Positions 28,351-40,400 of a stretch of DNA of 64,000 nt are shown in pieces. Every line of letters begins with the position of its first letter. Within the stretch, counting starts at the first letter, position 1. The position numbers and the translations under genes are program-made. Source of the stretch: Phalacrocorax aristotelis (lineage: Eukaryota > Chordata > Aves > Suliformes > Phalacrocoracidae); NCBI RefSeq assembly GCF_949628215.1, contig NC_134278.1:106993277-107057276 (forward strand), in the 5' to 3' direction. The notes under the pieces are model-generated. The model searched no databases and had not been told where the DNA came from. It saw nothing but the letters and a program-made list of their open reading frames with translations.

Positions 28351-31300
28351 AAAAAATAAACCGCAGCAGAAGAGGGAGGAAAAATAAATCATTCACATCT
28401 GCCGGTTGTTTTCTTAAATCCTGGAAGAATGCACAAGGCTGCTACTTTATTAAGAAATGGGCTTCTAGTGTGCGCTAACTCTCTGTTCCTTAGATGCACG
28501 CGTGGGTCTGCCCTAGACTCCTCAGCGGGGCAGAAAATGGGAGGTGAAGGGGAAATGCCGAAGCAGTTTGCCCTAGTAAAGGCCCCCAGGCCTCACTGCA
28601 GTCACACTGAAGGGTGCCTAACCCCCTTCCTCAGCGTCATTTTGCTGGTCATGCGCTGCACGTGGCTCTCAGCCGTTGTCTTGCAGTAGCCCTCTAATGC
28701 CATCTTGCATTTCCTGGGCAAAGAAACCATGACACGGGGAATGGAAAGCCACCACACTGGCCTCTTGGAACTTGTCCGTGACACAGACAATATATATTAT
28801 TTATTCCCTGCACCTTTTGTTGCCAGTCAAGTACTGACACATGGAAAGACTGGTCAAAACAACAAGTGGGTTACTCTGCTGACTTAAGAGCAGGGCCAAG
28901 AAGTGGCCCAAGAACCAGCTAAAAAGTCATATATTTTGTGGCTGAAAAGATTACACTGTCATTAGAATGCACCCATGGATTCTTCTCATTAATCTGCACA
29001 GAGGAATCACTCACAGGGAGACATCAATCTTCTCATGTTGGCATGATGTCAACACTCAAGAGCTTGTCCTCAGAGAGCAAGGATTGGAAGAAACTCGAGG
29101 CTGCTTTGGGAAAGTCAGGATTTCTTTGCTCGTAAGGAATTCAGCACCTCTTTATGGATTTTTTTTAATGAGAATCAGAGATTTCAGCTGTGCTTTTCTT
29201 TTTACCATATTTCATCACAAACAGGTCTTTCTATGCTTAAGCAGAAACACACAGGAAGGAAGGAAGTGTTGGGATGCCTTCTGCACAGAGCTGCTAATTT
29301 GTCTTGAAAAACGGAGTTCTCTGGACAGCGGGTAAAGTAAATGAACTGCTTCTGCTATTTACAACATGCAAAATTAATAGAGGCAGGCCAGTTAACTTCT
29401 ATACACAGCTACCGTCCATGCACATTCTCCATGTTTCCCAACTGTATAAAAACAAGGCATAAATAATAGGCCTTTCCTAGGAAAAAAAAAAAACAACCCA
29501 ACAACCAGAAGACCAAAACTCCAAACCAAGCTTGTAGGTCTCAGCATGCATTACAAAGCTGTATAGGTTGCACTCAGCTATAAAATAAGCCCCATTTTGT
29601 AGCTAAGGAATTGCTTCAGCACACAGAAGCTGAGAACCAGGATTTTAAAAGGGCTTGTGACTCCGGGCATGCTATTTGCTCCCATTTGATTTGCAGAAGC
29701 GCTGAGTTCCAGCTGCTGCAAATGAGTGGGAAGGGAGCTGTGAGTACTCAGCACGTGGGAGAAGTCAGCCTCCTTGAAGGTAAAGTTGGACAGGGCAAAA
29801 CTGGAAGCCTGAAGTACGAGGTGATATTTACTGAAAAAGCACTACCGGACCTGGCTCCATAAACAGGACCTCTGGCATTGCTCCCAAAGAGCCAAACCAC
29901 TGTTTCTCCCCATTAAGGGTGGCAGAATCCACGCCTGAGTATCTTGCCAGAAGTCACGCAGCAAATCAGTGTCAGAGCCAGAAATAGAACCAGATCTCAT
30001 CATCCTCCAGCCATAAGCCCAACCCATCTATATTACATTATTGTATGCAATGGAAGTGATTTTATCCAAAATCCTGTTCGTTGCAGTGGGACTCTGCAGA
30101 ACAGCACACGCATTGTTACATTTCTATTAACGCCACTGGAAATAAGGATGAAAGATGTACATGTGAGCCTACAATACGTTTACTATACAAAATTACAGCA
30201 AAAGGTTGACACTTAGGGCTGGATTCAATTTTGAAAAATCCACTTGGGAGCCTTGCGTGGGCTTCAGTGGCATGGAAGCCAGGCACAGTTTTTTATTGAA
30301 CCCAGCCCTCCATCCTTAGGCTACCACGATTTTTCCATTTTGTCAGCCAAATGCATGCAGTGCGAGGACAACCCGAGGCATCTACAGCAGCCTGAAGGTT
30401 AAAATGTCAAACTTTTTCCGTATGCAGTTTTACACAGTAAGACTACTATACATTGCTACGCTACTCCATTTGCTGGGGTTTTCACTCGCTATTCCTCCAG
30501 AGCCATTATGATGTTAATGAGAGAACTGTAATGATGCCATTCACATTATAACAAGCCTGATGCCATGTCAGTGAAAAGGGCTCTTTATACAGTTCCCAAA
30601 CGCCTCTAAAAACCCAAACTTAAATATAAAATGCCTGTGACAATAAAGCTGCAGGTCTCACCAAGATCAATAAAGACACGGGGATAGACTTAAGACAGCT
30701 ATTCCTTTCTTAAAACTCCTGGGTTTGTACCCAAGTACTGCAGCAGTTTCAGTCTTTATCATATATTCTGGAGCGTTTCCATTGCATAACAACCAGACTT
30801 GAGGAGAGAATAGCGTTTCTTATCTGTACTATACCATTGTTAGCATCTGGATTGCAGTGCTTAGAAAACAAAATTGCCGTCATTTCGGTAGCTGTTACCT
30901 TTCTGGCATTATAGAAGTTTACACTGCAGCAGCAGGCAGCAATCCCACTGCACAAGCACAGCACGCAGGCTGTGCAGACCCACAGTCTTAAGAAAGCAAG
31001 TGACAGCCAAAGAGAGGAAGGGGAAAGGCGCAATCACATACCCAGCCTAGTGTGTATGCATTAAAACCAACAAAACCCAACTATATCACACATAAACAAT
31101 CCCAGGATAGCCGGAATTGTTACCTTTCTCGTCAACTATCTACTCTTTACGGTTGCTGCGACAAAGTTTGGTATCACCAACTTAGTTGAGATAGGCAGGG
31201 CATCTTCTGGGCAAGAGCGTCACGGAAGAGGGCATAAAGGCTCCCCTGGGAGCAGCAGATAAATGCACGAGGGTGCCAGCACCACTGGTGAGGAGAGCAG

Positions 31301-32601
31301 AGCCATGCAATAGAGACAATGACGGAGGGATGACAGCTAAGGTGGAGCTGTGACAAACTAACACACGAAAATAAAAGACTAGATGCAGGCAAATAAGGAG
31401 GAAAGGCAGGAGGCAGATTGGCTGTGACCACAGCAGTGGACAGGGAAGAGAATGTTGGGAGCTTGTGTTTGAGTAGATCAAACTGGCTGATATGTCACAA
31501 GTTCAAGGAGGAGGAAGTTACAAGCAGAGATGGGAGATAACAAGGGCCTTGGTTAAAACTTTTATTGACTGAATAGCTATGCATGGAGTTAGAGTAATGT
31601 TATGAATGAAGCAGTGGAAACACTGGGGACACTGAATCACGGCATACTAAGGCAGCCCAGTCACAGTAAATGAAAGCAAAGCGTCAAAGACGATCCCTGA
31701 GCTCAGGGACCTGGAGGCAAGGCAAGCAGCAAGACTGCAAGAAGTGGAAAAGCACCTTGAATTGGCCATGCTGGATTTACACTGAAAATTGGACTTCCAT
31801 GAGACAGGCCATGGGCTGGGAGCAGACAGGGAGAGAGAACGCCTCCTTCTCTTGTTGATATAAAATAGCTGAGAAGAACAGCAGTATCTCATCGCTCCAG
31901 TGCAGAGCTGTCCCTTGTCTGCAGTGAGGGAGATGCTGAGCCACAAGCCGGAGGCTGCAGGGAGGAGGCAGAGGGAGGAGAGGAATGAGGACAGGTGGCA
32001 GGGAGACAGCGCAGGTCCCAGGCAATTCTGTTCCTTCAGCTGCACCCCATATCAGAAACGTGTATAACACCATCTAACATAAGCATGATACAAACATGAA
32101 ATGAAAGGGTTAAGGCTGGCTGAAATAACTAGACTGGTAGAACAACAGGTCTGTGTGCCAACAGGGTCAATTCAGCTCTTCATCCTTTGGAGGTATAGAT
32201 AAACTATAGACCTGCCAAGTCTAGTGTTTTTCCCTGTATTTCTTGGCCCCTACTTCAGGGAATTTCAAGGAATCCACTGGTTTTTTCTTTCTGCTTGCCT
32301 TTTTTTTTTCTATTTCTTCTTCTTTTTCTAGAGCTGACCTTACTGTTTGGGGGAAAAGGAATTAACCTGAAATCAGAAATTTATTTCTGTGTCAAGATAC
32401 AGCCTTCCATGAAGGTGTTTTGAAGGTATCTTCACTTCACTTCTGTCCTGATTTAGATTCTACAACTCCAGATGCTCAAGCATCTCTTTCTCAAGACAGA
32501 ATTCCAAGCAAACATTTATCTGACTTTCCTAATTCCCACTTTTTTCCTTTTATTCTTTTCAGCTGAATTCTTCCCATAAAGACTTTTCGGAGTTACACTG
32601 T
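28351..32601. other. Intergenic upstream of SERTAD4, one SINE relic
   Basis: This is sequence upstream of the SERTAD4 CpG island. It holds the MIR-like relic near 29.9-30.0 kb and a TAAT/ATGATG-rich stretch at about 30.42-30.60 kb that could be regulatory. No gene was recognised. Human SERTAD4 has a divergent antisense lncRNA at this position, but nothing in the sequence alone proves one here. Confidence 0.6.
29936..30025 (+). mobile_element. MIR-like (CORE-SINE) relic
   Basis: TTGCCAGAAGTCACGCAGCA, then GTCAGAGCCAGAAATAGAACC and ATCATCCTCCAGCCATAAGCCC follow the order of phrases at the 3' part of MIR/CORE-SINEs (CTTGCCC-AGGTCACACAGC, GGCAGAGCCGGGATTCGAACC, CCAAAGCCC). It is decayed, as expected for an amniote-age SINE. 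A weaker possible start lies around 29590-29650. Confidence 0.5.
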
Positions 32602-32606
32602 CCCAG

Positions 32607-33200
32607 TGTCATGGTTTAACACCAGCCAGCAACAAAGCACCACACAGCCGCTCGCTCACTCTCCCCTGGTGGGATGGGGGAAAGAATTGGAAGGGTAAAA
32701 GTGAGAAAACTCATGGTTTGAGATAAAGACAGTTTAACAGGTAAAGCAAAAGCTGCACGCAGAAGCAAAGCAAAAGAAGGAATTAATTCACTCCTTCCCA
32801 TGGGCAGGCCGGTGTTCAGCCATCTCCAGGAAAGCAGGGCTCCATCATGCGTAATGGTTACTTGGGAAGACAAAAGCCATCATTCCGAACATTGCCCCCT
32901 TCCTTCTTCTTCCCCAAGTTTATATGCTGAGCATGGCATCATATGGTGTGGAATATCCCTTGGGTCAGTTGGGGTCAGCTGTCCCAGCTGTGTCCCCTCC
33001 CAACTCCTTGTGCACCCCCAGCCCACTTGCTGGTGGGGTGGGGTGAGAGGCAGAAAAGGCCTTGATTCTGTGCAAGCTCTGCTCAGCAATAACAAAAACA
33101 TCCTTGTATTATCAACACTGTTTCCAGTACAAATCCAAAGCATAGCCCCATAGTAGCTACTGTGAAGAACATTAACTCTATCCCAGCCAAAACCAGCATA
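32607..33200 (-). mobile_element. Avian ERVL-type solo LTR, with 5-bp target duplication
   Basis: This is a 594-bp element whose plus-strand left end is TGTCATGGTTTAAC and whose right end is CAAAACCAGCATA. It is flanked by perfect CCCAG duplications at 32602-32606 and 33201-33205. On the minus strand it reads as a standard avian ERVL-like LTR. It opens CTGGTTTTGGCTGGGATAG, then has a CATATAAA TATA box, and ends in a TTAAACTGTCTTTATCTC region and GGTTAAACCATGACA. The first dinucleotide is TA instead of TG, a decayed end. No retroviral coding sequence is attached, so it is a solo LTR. Confidence 0.88.
32919..32924 (-). promoter_or_regulatory. TATA box of the ERVL-type LTR
   Basis: TATAAA on the minus strand lies within GCATATAAAC, at the expected U3 position of this LTR. 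Transcription from it would run toward SERTAD4's 5' region, about 4 kb away, on the same strand. Confidence 0.6.
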
Positions 33201-34436
33201 CCCAGTTTGTCGGGGTCCCCTGATTTTCTCAGCAAGCATTTTTTTTTTTTTCAGAGAAAATAAATGAAAAAAAGAAAATGTGCTTTTGAATGCTTAACAG
33301 TTGTGCTTTCTCCTGCTTCTAGTTTCTGAGAAGCAGAACTAGGGGAGGTAGGTTTCTGTACTGACAGTAAAGAGGTTTCCTCTTTTATTTCTTTGTAGGT
33401 ATACATCACCTACCAGTGCCCATGGTAGCCTATATGCCATGAACTCTTAAATGGTGGTTCTAACAGTTATAGGTTGCCCCACAATGTATGCAAATATATT
33501 AAAATACAAGCAAATTTGCTATCTATTTTTTTGCCACGGGGCTTTGGCAGATACGAGAAAAGGTGACATCAAGTGTACTGCGGCCATCTCCTGCAGGCTG
33601 CTTCTCCTGCCTGCTCTAGGAGAACAATAAAGCCCCATGGTATTTATTTCAGTAAGCATAAATATTTTTTCCAGTGTTCTTAGCCAAAATGTCTCATATG
33701 CTCTCTGCCTCCACCCCACTGGTGGCTGCGTGGCCCTGCTAGCCATATAAAGCTCCGTCCTGGATCTACTCAGCTCAGTGGGAGCTGGTTTGCAAAACAC
33801 TTTGGTATCCTAAGGGTAAAAGGTGCTCTTATTGCTGTGAACTATAACTGACAGTATTTCTGGTTAGTTAACCTTTGCAATGGGTTTTGACACCAAATAG
33901 GTACTAGCTGCTGCTGTTGGGACTGAAGTCAGAGAGAAAAAGGGGTCCCAGTAGCCGGGCAGGGCTGAGAAAGCAAAGCCCTTCTGTTACATGGGGAGAC
34001 TTCCCAAATCACATCACTTATCTTTAAAAGAGGTACCAATTAAAACCGCTTCCCCACTTAACTCTCACTCTGGTGCAGCAGTGCATGCATGTCACTGGCA
34101 CCGTAAATTAGATGGTTTATGGCTTAATTATATTGCCTTCTTCACTTTTTGTCTGCTGAAGAAAGTAAATAAAACAAACAAAAAAGTGTTTTGGAACAAA
34201 GAGCAAGTTGTCTCCCACTTTGCTGTATGCTACTTTCCACGAAGAATGAGCACTATTATTATTCTTTTACAAGTTTCCTTCTAAGGGAAATAAACACCAA
34301 AGGTAGGATTCCAAGGAAATGACTCACAAATATTGGCAACAGACTCTGAAAATTGGATCCAGTCTTTGCAAAAGCCTTTAGCAGAATACTAACCCCTCTT
34401 ATTGCAAAATAAACTTTTCCCAGACGAGCTGCACAT

Positions 34437-34468
34437 CGTGTGTGTGCATGTGTGTGTGCGTGTGTGTT
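34437..34468. repeat. (TG)n microsatellite, imperfect
   Basis: A TGTGTGC/TGTG tract of about 30 bp in the intergenic desert between SYT14 and SERTAD4. Confidence 0.9.
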
Positions 34469-37400
34469 AGGAAGCAGAGGCAGGAACAGAACCCATTTCT
34501 CGCGTCTCCCCCTCTTCCTTCTGGGGCACCGCTTCTGATGCCATTTTTAGCTGGAAGCTGGAAATTTTTAATAACCGACTGAGTCATCCTCGGGAGAGGG
34601 AGGGAAAGGGATGCGCCTCACCTTGCTGCGCAGCATGCTGCCCGCCGGCCGTCCCTGCCTACAGAGACCCCCGGGAGAGCTGGGCTGGGCAGCCAATTTA
34701 CTGCAAGCTGATCTACAAGAGCTGGCAGGAACCTTTATGCTACAGCTGTAAAAATGAGGGGCAGAGCAGGGAAGGGATTTTTCTTTTTTTCAGTCCCCTG
34801 ACATAGCGTAGGATCAGCCTCTAATAATCTGTTTTCAGTCAGTGAGTTACCCTTTCAGATGTGCAGAAGGTAACCGTGCACCATGACTCATATTTTATTT
34901 CTTAATCAGAAAACCCCAGGAACCAGGAACGCAGACATTGGAAAATCAGACAGCTGAGCAAAATCAGTGTGGCAGGATTACCATCTGCAAACAGAACAAT
35001 CTACTTTGCATATTTATTTTTCAGCTGTTTAAAATTTTGAATCATAAATGCATATTCTGTATCACTTGTAAAGCACACATTCTCAAATGCTCATGCTCTC
35101 TCATGTTGGTTTGGGGGGTTTGTTTGTTTGTTTTGTTTTTGACGATGTAAATCTGGTTAGACAAGAGCGACAGAAATTGCAAACCTTACACTGACTTCCT
35201 TTGTCGCTCGGTTCTACTTAGACAAGCCTTTTAAATGAAAGAAGCCGGTCCCCTTATTCATTTCCTCTGCAAATTCCTATTTAACCACTCCAAATCGAGA
35301 TGAAACAAACAGGGATGCTGGTCCAGAGTCAGATTTTTTTTTAGAAAGTGCCTTTACAGTGTGCCTAAAACTGATTGGCAGCCAAGTACCTACTTAAGAC
35401 GCTGAAGGCTGCATTAGTGGAAGTTTTGCGTCTGGTTCAAGGTCTCCAGCATTGCCAGGTAGTTTCTTAAGCCTGTAATTCACTAAGTGCCCAACAGACA
35501 CTTCTTCCAACAGGACCTCTAAGTAGGAACAATGTTTATATAGACTGTCTGAGACATCTGAATAGTGCTGAACTCCAGCCATCGCTCAACCAGTTATAAC
35601 CAGCTGCCAGGGTTGGGAAGAAAACCAGGATAAACCAGTGCGGTGTCGCCTTCCCGAATCTGCTGGCAGGGTGGCATGGCAAGCTGGGAGGTAGGAGCTC
35701 CTCAGGCCCCACCTCTCTGCAGTGTTAATGGGTGAATTTTAATATTCAAAATTGCGTGGCTGGTCATTTTAGTGACAAGAAGGAATCAGCTGGGAAGCAG
35801 CGGCTGCTGCAGGGAAGGAGATGCGGAGAGACGAACACCAAGCCAAGGAGGGGGGGAAACAAGAACAGGAGTGGAAAGAGGGAAGAAAAGCAAAAGGTAA
35901 AAGAGTCTTGTCACTCTCCAGGTCTTATCCTGTAATCTATGGACTTCATAAAGGAGAAAAAATGACACAGCACCAGGAATAAATTCATTATGCTAGCACA
36001 TGATAGAAAACATGCAGTTATCCACAAGTCAAAAAGCATGGTAACTAACTGGCCCATGCCTGTTCTTGGCCCCTTGTGGTGCTCAGCTTTTCCCATTTTC
36101 TGGAAGACCCCAAGGCAGTCAGGGCAGCCGCAGCCGCAGGAGGCCAGCCAGGACCCGATCCCACTGGGCACTGCCACTTCTCCACCTCGCCGCCCTGCCA
36201 AGACTGAACGAGGGGAAACAACACTGACCCACCGCCTGGGTGGAGGTGCCGGCAGGAAGCACCTTCCCAGTGAGAGACACTGGGAATCACACTCTCATAT
36301 TCTGTAAAGGTTAGGAAGAATGAGTTTAGTTACAGGATGAAGGTCTCCCAGCCGCAACAGCACAGCATGTCTGTGGTGAGGAGCTGGGAAGGGAGGAGAT
36401 GGGAGAGAGCCCACTGTTGTACGGGGTATGAGGAGTTGATATAAAAACGTAATTTAACGTGCTTTCTTTCCATAACAAAAGTTTGCAATACACATAAAAT
36501 AAATCAGAAACAAAGAGAAATGTCTAAATAGTGAAAACATTACAGAATTATTATACCAGTGCTGTTGAGCATCCATTTTTTATGCATGACATAGCTCGTG
36601 AGGCAATTGGGCAGCACAAATGACCTGTAATTGGTGAGAGAGACTTTTGGCAGGAATGGATTAGTCATCCACCTCTGTGCGCTGGGGACATCTTTCTTTC
36701 AGGCTTTCTGGGGCAGCATCACAAACTACAGTGTTATGACAAAATATTGTATTTTGATGCAGAACTCCATATTTGACTAAATTTTTTTGAGACTTACAGC
36801 ATTCAGATTGACTCTTACTAACAAGACTCTGTCCTTTCATTTCTCAGTCTCCTTGTTTATGTCCTTGCTTTCAGACTTCAACATTTATTGTCTATAAAAG
36901 CAAGCAAACAAAAAAAGATCAATTTTATCAAAATTTAAAAGGCTTTATTTATGTTTCAATTTACAATGCACACCTCCAAAGACTAAGGTTTTAAAATTAA
37001 AACATTTTAAGTTCAGTCTTCATTTCAAGTCCAACCTATTGATTTAATAACTAAGGGAAAAGTAATCTCTTAAAACCAGGAAAAAAATAACATACAATAC
37101 TTATATCATATGAAATAATTACGCAACCAAAGAAAGTGAAAAAAAAAAATCTTGTACAGACAAAATGGAGGTGACAAAAACAGCTGAGGTAATGAGACAG
37201 TTAATGTAAGCAGGTTACATTTATAAGAAAAGCATTGCTCTGCACAACTTGTCATTGCAAAAGCAGAGATGTAGATTTCGACTGTCCTTGGACTGATGAC
37301 ATTCTGCTAAGATCTGCACTCAATTATTTCGCTGGTGCTACAGAAAGTGATTACTCCTTTTACTTGAACAGTAGCATAAAAAACTTGAAGTTATTCTGAG

Positions 37401-40400
37401 AATTAATTTTCATTTAGGGAACTGTTTTGAGGCACATGTCCTCATCAAGGCTAGGACTCATAGCTCTCTGATCCACACAAGTGGTTCTTCCTCTAGCACT
37501 GGAAATTGGTCTTTATTAGCACTTCATTTTTCATGAGTACTTTTATTGCCATGAGTAGGGACTATTTATAAGGACAGCGCAGTCCAACGTGGATGGTGTT
37601 CCAAGGGACCAGGAAGGACCATGTGTCCTGGTGGAGTCTCCTGTGCGTGCTCCTGGCAGAAGGAGGAGGTAAAGGTCTGGAGAAGGGGAAAACACAGGTG
37701 TGTTCAAGCTAGAGCAACCCAGCTCTCTGCAGGAAATTACCCGCTCCTCTATACTGAGGCAGGTTCAGGCAAAAAGAGCGCAGATAACCAAATGCTGGGC
37801 CCAGCACTGAGGAGGAGGATTTACTTTCCTCTGTCACAGACCTGGGTAGTGTCTAGTGTCCAGAAAGGAAGACAGTGTTGATGTGTGGGAGGAATGGCAT
37901 TTTAAGAGCAGGATCTGGTGCAATGGCAATAACCCAAAGCCATTCCTGCTTGCCTGCTCCAAAACCTCCCTCGAGCTACTGCACAGCTGTGTCAACCCTC
38001 TTGTTTATCCATACGGCATGTGCTGGACTACATCTAAACTCCAGGGACTGGGGAGAAGCCCAAGCTAAGTCCTATGAAGTTTTTTAACTGGTGTGAGTAA
38101 TGGCTGGGGACAGGCAATTGCTTTAGTTTAAACAAACCTGCATGGCAATACTAATGATTTCAATGGAACACGCTATTCCCCAAAATTTGAACAACAGGAA
38201 GAGAACAATACGGGGAAGTACTTGCATATTCCTTTATATTTTCATTGTGTTTACAGTATATTGATACTCCAGTGCCCATATCCACTTTCACCTTCATCTC
38301 CAGCAGTATTAGCAAAGACACTGCACATCCAAACCTTCTCAAGCATGCACTCTGGAGCAAAACAGTGACTTTTCTTTGCTAAAAGGAGAAACATTTTTAA
38401 ACCTCACTATCATACCATCCATCAAACCACCAAGAACAACTGAGTAATGGTCAGCTTCAGGTCAATTATTCAGTTGATTCATTTTTGTCATTGCAATAAA
38501 ATTGCAACATGACTTCTAAAATAAAACTTAGATCTCACGTTAAATCTCTGAAGTATTTTTTAGCTCTGGCTTAGCTGCTGTTCCATGATAATGAATTAAA
38601 GATCCATTTCCTTCCCACATCTACTTCTGCCTGACGCATTCCTGTTTGCTGTCCCTCTCTTACACATGCTCTCTGCTTTTCACAAAAGGAGGAAAAGACT
38701 TTCATCTCCCCGCTTCCAAAGACCGGACAGTGCCAGCCCAGCTCCCGTTGAACAGTTCCTCCAGATCACCTCAATCCATGGATAGTTTCACTGAGCGCAG
38801 TGGGACTACTTGCCCTGAATAAAGCTGGCAGGACCTGGCCCTGAGAAGAAAGATCCAATCAGTCCAAAGACAAAAACAAGCTCGCAGCAATGTCGCAGGG
38901 TACAGCTCCGAGAGGCTCCAGCCCAACTTAAGGACAGCCAGAAGCAAGATGCCAAGTTTCTGTTACAGCCTGGGAGAAGTTTGCGCAAGGTTACTGGAGG
39001 ATTACGCAGAACTGCAAGGGTGATTTGCTGGCGAAAGTCTGCTCGAGCAATTTATTATTATGAGCTAGGGAAAATACACCCCGGTTGTCTTTAATAGGAG
39101 TACATCACAACCTTTGAAGGCTATATCATCTTAAAGAAGAAATCCCAATAGCTAAAAATCTGGATGCTGAGAAACGTACCATTCAATTACAACGTAATTT
39201 ATATGAGCCTCCTGTGTGTGGTTCTGCTCTCTAAAAGCACCAGCAGCTTCCTACTCCTTTATAGCAATGAGAGCAATTTCTTTACTTAGAGAAGCACAGT
39301 AAATCAGAAATAAAAGGTCCTCAAGAAAAATATCGTGGCAGCAATTCCTAATCTGAGGGGCACAAAAGGAGTTAAAAATCAGCAGAGCATAGCCAACGAT
39401 TGAGAAATATATTGGTAGGAGAAATCATTCTGGGAGCCAGAGTGGGTCACAGTAAGTTAAACTGTAGACTGTGTTTGTTGTCTGAAATTATTCCAAAAGC
39501 AAAATTATTCCAAGAGAGAAGGAGAAATATCCTTGAATAATCCAAACCAAAAATCAAATATAAAAGCAAGGATATTATTTAGTTGGATTCCAAGGCCGTG
39601 CCGTTTTGAAGGAATTAACCACTTGCCCAGGTTTTGCTCTCTATTTGTTTCTAAGTACAGAGGCTAGAGAGGAAAGCACTAGGGGAATGCAGGGAATCTC
39701 AGGCAGGGCACTAAAATTAAGTTTCTTATTCAGTTTACATACCATGTATGTTTTTAAGTATAGTTGATTTTACCTCCCAAAATCTGATCCAGGTGATACA
39801 GAACATGTACTATGTTTCAAAGTATACTTGTACAAGGGAAGTAATCACGTTAACAACAGCCGAAAGTTAAATATATAAATTTGAATGCAAATTTTAGAAT
39901 CTGCAGCAGGGTACTGGTTAGCCTAAGACTGATTCACCTGGTACCACCTTAGCAATTCCACATACAGGTGTAAACATTAAGGGTTTTAATAATGTCAGAG
40001 GACGCAATGATACTTGGTATGTCAGGCCCTCGCACGTCTGTGTGCCAGGAACAACACGCTCATGATGAGGTTAAAGCCAAAAGTAACTTCATAATTAAAG
40101 AAGGAACAAAGAAAACCATCATCTCTGCTAGTTTAGCAACAATTAACTTTAAGAGATAGTATTACAAAATCTAAATCAATGGATTTCTTCTTTTCTTATT
40201 CTCATCAGTGAAAGCTACCAAGCTAGTTACATATCGTTGCTGCTCTGGGGCCGTCCTGGTGCAAGGCAGCAGAATGCATCAGCATTTAAAATAATATATT
40301 GAAAGATTTAAGCACTCATATATTTGACGTGTATACTTTTTAACCTCTGAAGTAAATAACTTCATATGCATTTTAGAGGCTGTTGCTTTTAAAGGGACTT

